A DNA stretch of 47,877 bases from Oceanicaulis sp. (GTDB taxonomy: Bacteria; Pseudomonadota; Alphaproteobacteria; Caulobacterales; Maricaulaceae), in assembly GCA_020832735.1 (NCBI GenBank), contig JAFIEB010000100.1, positions 1 through 47,877 of the forward strand, written 5' to 3'. The notes under the pieces are model-generated. The model was not told where the DNA came from and did not search any database. It saw only the letters and a program-made list of their open reading frames with translations. Shown here piece by piece: positions 42,538 through 47,877 of the stretch. Position 1 is the first letter of the stretch, and each line of letters starts with the position of its first letter. Made by a program: the position numbers and the translations under genes.

Positions 42538-43988
42538 CAATCGAGCCCCTTGATCGTCTGGCGCACCAGGGTGGGCGCGGCCTGGGCGGCTACCGGATAG
42601 GCGCAATAATCCGCCGCATAGAAGGCGCTGGGGCGCAGATTGCCCGACTGGCCAGGGCCCCCGAACGGCATGGTGGAGGCCGCGCCCGGCGTCGGCCGGT
42701 TGAAGTTTACGATGCCCGCCCGGCTGAGCGCCCGGAAGCGCGGCCAGAGCGAGGCGTCATCGCTGACGAGGCCAGCGGCGAGGCCGTAGGCGGTGTTGTT
42801 GGCTTCTTTGATCGCATCGTCAAAACTCGCCGCCCGGCGCACCTGAAGCATCGGGCCGAACACTTCCTCGTCGGGCGTCTTGACGCCATCCACATCCAGA
42901 AGGCCGGGCGTCACGAAGGCGGGCCCCTGCCCGCGCGCCGCCTTCACAATGGCGCGCGCGCCCGAGGCGAGAAGCGCGTCCTGGGCTTTGAGCACCTGAT
43001 CGGCGGCGTGATTGCTGACCAGCGGCCCCATGAAGGGTTCAGGGTCGGCGTTCCACACCCCTTGCGTCAGGCGCGGGATCAGGGCGGCGACAGCCTCCAC
43101 CACCGCGTCGCCCGCCTTGCCCTGCGGCACGATCAGGCGGCGCGCGCATGAGCAGCGCTGGCCGGCGGTGATATAGGCCGACAGCACCGCGACGCGGGCG
43201 GCGGCCTCGGCGTCGGCGGCGTCCCAGACCACGAGCGGGTTATTGCCGCCCATCTCCAGCGCCAGCTGAATGCCGGTGCGCCCGGCGAATTTTTTATGGA
43301 TGAAGGATCCCACGCCCCACGAGCCGGTGAACAGCACGCCGTCGAGATCGCGGTCGTCCAGCGCCGCGGCGCCCGTCTCACGCGCGCCCTGTATGAGGTT
43401 CAGGACACCGGCGGGCAGGCCGGCCTCGGCCCACAGCGCCACCATCAGCGCGCCGATGGCGGGGGTCAGCTCAGACGGCTTGAACACAATCGTATTGCCC
43501 GCCAGCAGCGCCGGGACGATATGGCCGTTGGGCAGATGGCCGGGGAAGTTATAGGGGCCGAGCACGCACATCACGCCCAGCGGCTTGTGCTCCAGCGTCT
43601 GCTCGCCGAAATCGGTTTCGGTGCGGGTGGTTCCGGTGCGCGCCTCATAGGCCTTGAGCGACACAGCGATCTTGCCGGCCATGGCGCCGGCTTCCGTGCG
43701 CGCCTCCCAGAGCGGCTTGCCGGTCTCGCGGGCGATCAGCTCGGCAATGGCCTCGCTGCGCTCCTTGAGGAGCGCCGCAAACCGCTCGGCGATGGCGCGC
43801 CGGGCCTCGAACCCCGCCAGCGCCCAATCTGCAAACGCGCTACGCGCCGCAGCGAAAGCCTCGCGCACGTCTTCAGGCGAAGCGGCTGCGCCCTCCCACA
43901 CAATGTCTGCGCTGGCCGGATCGATGGAGCGGAAGACGTCCGCGCGGCCCTCGCGCCAGGCGCCGTTGATGAAGAGGGAAGCGGTCAT
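42537..43988 (-). CDS. astD: Succinylglutamate-semialdehyde dehydrogenase
   Basis: A 483-residue aldehyde dehydrogenase that oxidises succinylglutamate semialdehyde with NAD. PYNFPGHLPNGHIVPALLAGN is the ALDH coenzyme region typical of AstD. The catalytic Cys279 lies in AGQRCSCARR, and LEMGGNNPLVVWD carries the general-base glutamate. It ends with TMPFGGPGQSGN. It lies 5 bases after astA. Cytosolic. Confidence 0.96.
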   Translation of the reverse strand: MTASLFINGAWREGRADVFRSIDPASADIVWEGAAASPEDVREAFAAARSAFADWALAGFEARRAIAERFAALLKERSEAIAELIARETGKPLWEARTEAGAMAGKIAVSLKAYEARTGTTRTETDFGEQTLEHKPLGVMCVLGPYNFPGHLPNGHIVPALLAGNTIVFKPSELTPAIGALMVALWAEAGLPAGVLNLIQGARETGAAALDDRDLDGVLFTGSWGVGSFIHKKFAGRTGIQLALEMGGNNPLVVWDAADAEAAARVAVLSAYITAGQRCSCARRLIVPQGKAGDAVVEAVAALIPRLTQGVWNADPEPFMGPLVSNHAADQVLKAQDALLASGARAIVKAARGQGPAFVTPGLLDVDGVKTPDEEVFGPMLQVRRAASFDDAIKEANNTAYGLAAGLVSDDASLWPRFRALSRAGIVNFNRPTPGAASTMPFGGPGQSGNLRPSAFYAADYCAYPVAAQAAPTLVRQTIKGLD

Positions 43989-43993
43989 GGGTA

Positions 43994-45010
43994 TCAGTCC
44001 TTGATCCAGAAGCGCACGGGGTCGCCCGCGCGCACGTCCAGCGCGCGCCGGGCGTCGTCGTCGAGGCCCGCATGCGCGTCGTCATGGGTGATCTCGGCAT
44101 AGATGCAGCGGAAATCGCCGATGCGGTCATTGGAGACCAGCGCGCGGCGGCGGTCCCCGGACGGGTTGGCGCCGCCCACGGGCAGCACCCGGCTTTCGCG
44201 GATGGTGCGCACCTCGTGCGTGCCGCACGACACCAGCGGGCCGCCATCGAAAATATCGACATAGCGCTCGTATCGCAGGCCCTCGGCTTCGAGCAGGCGC
44301 AGGGCGTTGACCCCGTCAGGATGGGTCTTGCCGATCACCGCGCGCGCCTCGCGCGGCAACAGGTCGAGATAGATGAGGTGGGCGGGCATGAGATCGAGAA
44401 TGAACTGGTTGTCGGTGGCCGCAGACAGCCGGTCGGCCTCCTCAAAGCTCATTTTGAAGAAGGGGCGGGTGACATGTTCGAAGAAGATGGAATCGCCCTT
44501 CTCATCCACCACGCCGCGCAGTTCGGACAATATGCGCGCGCCAAAGCGCTCGCGCGCTGCCGCCACCAGCATGTAGCGCGCCTTGGCGGTCAGGCTGCCC
44601 GCCCCGGCGCCGCGCGCATCGCCGCTGACGAACAGCGAGCCGACCTCGGTGGACCCGGCGAAATCATTGACCAGCAGCATGGCGTCCATGTCGAAGCGCC
44701 GGCCGGCCTCCTTGGACGCCTGGGCGAAGGTGAAAATCTTGAAGTCGAAATACGGCTTCTTGATCCCGACCATGGCCTTGACCGCCGAGGTGCCGAGGAT
44801 CGCGCCGGTCTCTGAATCCTCCAGCATGAGCTGATAATTGCAGTCGCTGGGGTCGGTCAGGCGGCCGTCAAAGGCGGCCTCGGACGCCTCCAGCTTCGCC
44901 GCCAGGGCGTCATCGGGCAAAGACAGGCTGGTGAAGCCCGGCCCGGCGGCCCGGGCCAGCTCCAGAAATCCGTCCACATCGCCCGACCGGGCTGCGCGCA
45001 CCACCAGCAT
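43994..45010 (-). CDS. astA: Arginine N-succinyltransferase
   Basis: A 338-residue enzyme starting the pathway: arginine plus succinyl-CoA. ATG 45010 has a GGGGAGA site and gives the family opening LVVRAARSGDVDGFLELA. Later markers are GTSAVKAMVGIKKPYFDFK, STEVGSLFVSGDARG and MSFEEADRLSAATDNQFI. The frame extends to 45223 but overlaps the M20 gene and is not family-like. AstA has a GNAT-related fold. Cytosolic, single-subunit version. Confidence 0.95.
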   Translation of the reverse strand: MLVVRAARSGDVDGFLELARAAGPGFTSLSLPDDALAAKLEASEAAFDGRLTDPSDCNYQLMLEDSETGAILGTSAVKAMVGIKKPYFDFKIFTFAQASKEAGRRFDMDAMLLVNDFAGSTEVGSLFVSGDARGAGAGSLTAKARYMLVAAARERFGARILSELRGVVDEKGDSIFFEHVTRPFFKMSFEEADRLSAATDNQFILDLMPAHLIYLDLLPREARAVIGKTHPDGVNALRLLEAEGLRYERYVDIFDGGPLVSCGTHEVRTIRESRVLPVGGANPSGDRRRALVSNDRIGDFRCIYAEITHDDAHAGLDDDARRALDVRAGDPVRFWIKD

Positions 45011-45039
45011 GAACTCTCCCCTGTCGTCCTTGAAACCAG

Positions 45040-46296
45040 CTAGCCGCTGGCCAGCGCGCGCGCCTCGGCGGCGTCGAACCGGCCGCGGGCGAACTGCATC
45101 AGCATGACCGCCGACAGCTTGGCGCGCTCGGGCAGGCTGGACAGCTTGGCGATCTCGCGGCTGGAATGGATGTCGGCGCCGCGCACGCCCAGCGTATCCA
45201 CATTGGGACAGCCCGACGCCCACAGATTATTGCCCTCGCACACACCGCCGGTGTCCTTCCAGCGAATGTCGAGGCCCAGCGGCTCGCCGGCGGCGCGCGT
45301 CCATTCGAACATACGCAAATTGGCCGGGCTCATCGGCTTGGGCGGGCGGGTGAAGCCGCCGTGGAGATCGGCCGAGATGCCGTCGCGCGCATCGGTGAGT
45401 TTGACCAGCGCGTCGATCTCGGCCCTCGCCCAGATGGCGTCATCCTCGGTTTTCACCCGCACATTGAAGCGGCAGATGCCCAGCTCCGGCACCACATTGG
45501 GCGCCCCGCCCCCGTCAATGCGCGAGACATTGAAGGTGACGTGCTCGCGCTGGCCGTTGAGCGCATCGAGCCGGCGGGCGAAATCGGCGGCGGCGACGAT
45601 GGCGTTGCGGCCCAGATGATGCTCGCGCCCCGCATGGGCGGCGCGGCCCCGGCAGCGCAAGGAGAAATTGCCCGACCCCTTGCGCGCGCCCGCCAGCGAT
45701 CCGTCCACCAGGGCGGGCTCGTATGTCATGCCCACATGGGCATTGCGCCCCAGCTCGGCGAGCACGGGGCCGGAGCCCAGCGAGCCGATTTCCTCGTCCG
45801 GGCTGATCAATACGTCATAGCCCACCTGGTCCGCCCACGGGCTGCGCTCCAGCCCCATCAGGGCGGTGAGCATGACGATCAGCCCGCCTTTCATGTCGGC
45901 GGTCCCGGGCCCGTTGATCGTGTCGTCGTCCAGCATGCGCCACTCATCAAAACCGGACCCTGGCGGGAACACCGTGTCGTGGTGTCCGGTCAGCACGATC
46001 TTCACCGGCGCATCCGGGCGCTGTGTCAGGCGGAAGGCGGGCGTGTATTCGACATCGCGAATTTCGCCGTCGAGCTCGATCGTGGTGGAGGGCGCCAGCT
46101 CCACGGCGCGGATCTCGCCGCCCAGCGGGGCGAAGGCGGTATTGAGTTCGGCGCGCATGGCCTCCAGGCCTTGCGCATTCCGGCTGCCGGAATTGATGGC
46201 GGACCAGTGCTTTACGCGGGCGACCATGGCGTCCGCCTCGCCCTCGATCCAGTCGAGGACGGCGCGTTCATCCCGGTCCAGCGTCAGCGCAGTCAT
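45040..46296 (-). CDS. M20 family metallohydrolase in the ast operon
   Basis: A 418-residue zinc hydrolase of the M20 family (relatives: ArgE, DapE, carboxypeptidase G2). Metal-site markers in order are LTGHHDTVFPPG, GPGTADMKGG and SPDEEIGS, with the dimerisation insert (KGSGNFSLRCRGRAAHAGR) between and a final HSSRE. Start ATG 46296 has a GGAG site. It lies between the PLP enzyme and astA, 29 bases before astA, in the same operon. No M14-type astE was seen. DapE, an M20 enzyme, also cleaves an N-succinyl amide, so this gene is a reasonable candidate for succinylglutamate desuccinylase. That is inference from location. Confidence 0.82.
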   Translation of the reverse strand: MTALTLDRDERAVLDWIEGEADAMVARVKHWSAINSGSRNAQGLEAMRAELNTAFAPLGGEIRAVELAPSTTIELDGEIRDVEYTPAFRLTQRPDAPVKIVLTGHHDTVFPPGSGFDEWRMLDDDTINGPGTADMKGGLIVMLTALMGLERSPWADQVGYDVLISPDEEIGSLGSGPVLAELGRNAHVGMTYEPALVDGSLAGARKGSGNFSLRCRGRAAHAGREHHLGRNAIVAAADFARRLDALNGQREHVTFNVSRIDGGGAPNVVPELGICRFNVRVKTEDDAIWARAEIDALVKLTDARDGISADLHGGFTRPPKPMSPANLRMFEWTRAAGEPLGLDIRWKDTGGVCEGNNLWASGCPNVDTLGVRGADIHSSREIAKLSSLPERAKLSAVMLMQFARGRFDAAEARALASG

Positions 46297-46324
46297 GGGC
46301 AAGCTCCAGCGTGCAGGAAAAGCC

Positions 46325-47617
46325 TCAGGCGTGTTCCAGCGCCTGTTCGAGATCGGCGATCAGATCCTCGGGGTTCTCGATGCCCACCGAGACCCGCACC
46401 AGTCCGCTGGTGAAGCCCAGACGCTCGCGCAGGGATTCCTCCACCGCGGCGTGGGTGGTGCTGCCCGGATGGCAGATCAGCGTCTCGGTGCCGCCAAGGC
46501 TCACCGCCAGCTTGAGCACCTGCAGGGCGTTGAGCATGCGGAAGGCCGCGTCCTGGCCGCCGACCACGTCAAAGGAGAAGGTCGAGCCGTGATGGCCCCC
46601 GCTCTGGCGTTCATGCACCACCTGGTCGCGCGAGCCCGGCTCGAGGAAGCCGAGATAGCGCACTTTCTCCACTTTCGGGTGGGTTTTGAGATAATTGGCC
46701 ACGATGGCCGCGCCTTCAAAGGCGGCCTTCATGCGCAGGGTCACCGTCTCCAGCGAGCGCGCCAGCATCCAGCACGTATTGGGATCCAGATTGGTGCCCA
46801 TGCCAGAGCGCAGCTTGCGCACCGGGCGCATCAGGGCGCTGGAGCCCATGGCCGCGCCGCCGATCAGATCGGAATGGCCGCCGATATATTTGGTCAGGGA
46901 GTAGACGACAATGTCGGAGCCATGGGCGAGCGGAGACTGGCCAATGGGTCCCAGAATGGTGTTGTCCACCACCACCGGCGGGCGATGGCCCTGACGCTCG
47001 CCGATCATGTCGGCCAGGCGCTTCATCTGGGACAGATCCACCACCTCATTGGTGGGGTTGGTGGGCGTCTCGCAGAAAATCACCGCGATGCGGCCGAGCT
47101 TCAGAGCGGCTTCCACCGCCTCATTGATCTCCGCCTCGCTGGCGCCGGCGAAGAAGTCCACGCTCTTGATGCCGTACTGGGGCAGGATGGCGCGGATCAG
47201 CGTCTCGGTGCCGCCATAGAGCGGGGTCGATTGCAGCACCACATCGCCGGCATGGGCGTGGGCCATGATCACGGTGGAGATGGCGCCCATGCCCGACGAG
47301 AAGACCAGTGCGTCCTCGGCGCCGTCGAACAGGGTGAGCCGGTCTTCGAGCACTTCCATGTTCGGGTTGTTGAAGCGCGAGTAGAGAAGTCCCGCCTCGG
47401 CCGGATCGCCGGTCTGGGAGCGCCCGCCCATGACGCGGAAGAAGGCGGCGCCCTCCTCGGCCGTGGCGAAGGCGAAGGTGGAGGTCTGGAAGATCGGCGG
47501 CTTGATCGAACCTTCAGACATCTTGGCGTCGAAGCCATAGCTCATCATCAGGGTTTCGGGACTCAGCGCGCGCGCGCCCAGGGCGCGCTTGCGATAGGGC
47601 GTTTCGGGTTTGCTCAT
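46325..47617 (-). CDS. Cys/Met metabolism PLP-dependent enzyme
   Basis: A 430-residue enzyme of the cystathionine gamma-synthase/methionine gamma-lyase family. The PLP lysine is Lys243 in YSLTKYIGGHSD. Other markers are YSRFNNPNMEVLEDRL, SSGMGAISTVIMAHA, PLYGGTETLIR, ETPTNPTNEV and SLGGTETLICHPGSTTHA. The reaction (gamma-synthase, gamma-lyase or O-acylhomoserine sulfhydrylase) cannot be told from sequence alone. AGGAG precedes ATG 47617. It is the first gene of the run leading into the ast genes, 28 bases before the M20 gene. Cytosolic. Confidence 0.88.
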   Translation of the reverse strand: MSKPETPYRKRALGARALSPETLMMSYGFDAKMSEGSIKPPIFQTSTFAFATAEEGAAFFRVMGGRSQTGDPAEAGLLYSRFNNPNMEVLEDRLTLFDGAEDALVFSSGMGAISTVIMAHAHAGDVVLQSTPLYGGTETLIRAILPQYGIKSVDFFAGASEAEINEAVEAALKLGRIAVIFCETPTNPTNEVVDLSQMKRLADMIGERQGHRPPVVVDNTILGPIGQSPLAHGSDIVVYSLTKYIGGHSDLIGGAAMGSSALMRPVRKLRSGMGTNLDPNTCWMLARSLETVTLRMKAAFEGAAIVANYLKTHPKVEKVRYLGFLEPGSRDQVVHERQSGGHHGSTFSFDVVGGQDAAFRMLNALQVLKLAVSLGGTETLICHPGSTTHAAVEESLRERLGFTSGLVRVSVGIENPEDLIADLEQALEHA

Positions 47618-47742
47618 GGCGGGCTCCTGCCGGGGCGCGCATCGGGCGCCTGCACGGCGTGTGTCGGTTCAGATCAGGCTACCGCCCTGTCTTGCGCCGG
47701 GGGCGCTCGCCGGTCAACCCGGGGCGCTGGCGCCGCCAGCCA

Positions 47743-47752
47743 TGTCCGGACA
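47743..47752. promoter_or_regulatory. TGTCCGGACA palindrome upstream of the PLP gene
   Basis: A second exact copy of the palindrome seen at 7468, again between genes, 126 bases upstream of the ast-operon start. Rated only as a possible operator. The rest of the 260-base edge region shows no recognisable gene. Confidence 0.3.
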
Positions 47753-47842
47753 CTTCGCCAGGAACGGGAGGCGCGAAAAAGACGGCCCGGCCCGAAGCGC
47801 CGGCTCTGCACCGTGCCGTTATCCCTGTTCGTGAACGCAGAA

Positions 47843-47871
47843 CGGCCCCCCGGGGTTTTACCGGGGGGCCG
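47843..47871. terminator. GC-rich terminator-like hairpin at the right edge
   Basis: Perfect 11-base arms CGGCCCCCCGG and CCGGGGGGCCG around a loop ggtttta. On the plus strand it is followed by GGGTTT and the window end. It could end a gene beyond the edge or be the reason the assembly stopped. Confidence 0.6.
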
Positions 47872-47877
47872 GGGTTT

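Noticed and set aside
47610-47834. A 74-residue plus-strand frame at the right edge
   Set aside because: It starts inside the PLP gene's 5' end and reads as Arg/Pro/Ala-rich noise.

Overview
The window looks like a chromosomal contig of a GC-rich alphaproteobacterium of the Maricaulales/Hyphomonadaceae type. The evidence is the strong GC bias at third codon positions, arginine synthesis through N-acetylornithine carbamoyltransferase next to a fused acetylglutamate kinase/N-acetyltransferase (an architecture described from Maricaulis maris and Xanthomonas), and alphaproteobacterial palindromic repeats of the GGGAACCGGTT type. No rRNA, tRNA, CRISPR array, transposase or integrase was seen. The assignment is by eye from translations, without database searches.

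Left part (1-14 kb, mostly minus strand). The contig opens with about 124 bases of near-pure C that interrupt pbpC. This may be an assembly or sequencing artefact. pbpC (PBP1C) follows an alpha-2-macroglobulin lipoprotein in the classic periplasmic repair/defence pair, preceded by a lycopene-cyclase-like flavoprotein. Next come a small Sel1/TPR-like secreted protein with a probable frameshift in its leader, an amidohydrolase, a MEST-like alpha/beta hydrolase with an ornate promoter region, an SDR oxidoreductase, purA and periplasmic msrA.

Middle part (14-28 kb). gltD-gltB encode NADPH glutamate synthase. A MarR regulator is divergent from a tandem pair of nearly identical small lipoproteins. 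After an ETF-beta-type methyltransferase comes a compact zinc operon: a ZIP transporter with a His-rich tail, a periplasmic His-rich DUF2796 (ZrgA-like) protein and a DUF3299 (ZrgE-like) protein, with a Zur-like box upstream. Then come an AT-richer islet with a small orphan gene carrying two operator-like repeats, a renalase-like flavoprotein, a DUF393-DUF2256 pair, a MazF/PemK toxin without a visible antitoxin, and a histone-deacetylase-family hydrolase.

Right part (28.9-47.9 kb). The argF'-argB/A-argC run builds arginine through N-acetylcitrulline. It is followed by a BLH/DUF442 protein with a SulP anion transporter, an AT-richer islet with a DUF4760 protein, the heat-shock disaggregase clpB, two secreted or cytosolic hydrolases and a PagL-like lipid A deacylase. 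A converging minus-strand run (PLP enzyme, M20 hydrolase, astA, astD, astB) degrades arginine by the succinyltransferase route. No M14-type astE is present, and the M20 hydrolase is a candidate replacement. The contig ends in a strong GC hairpin.
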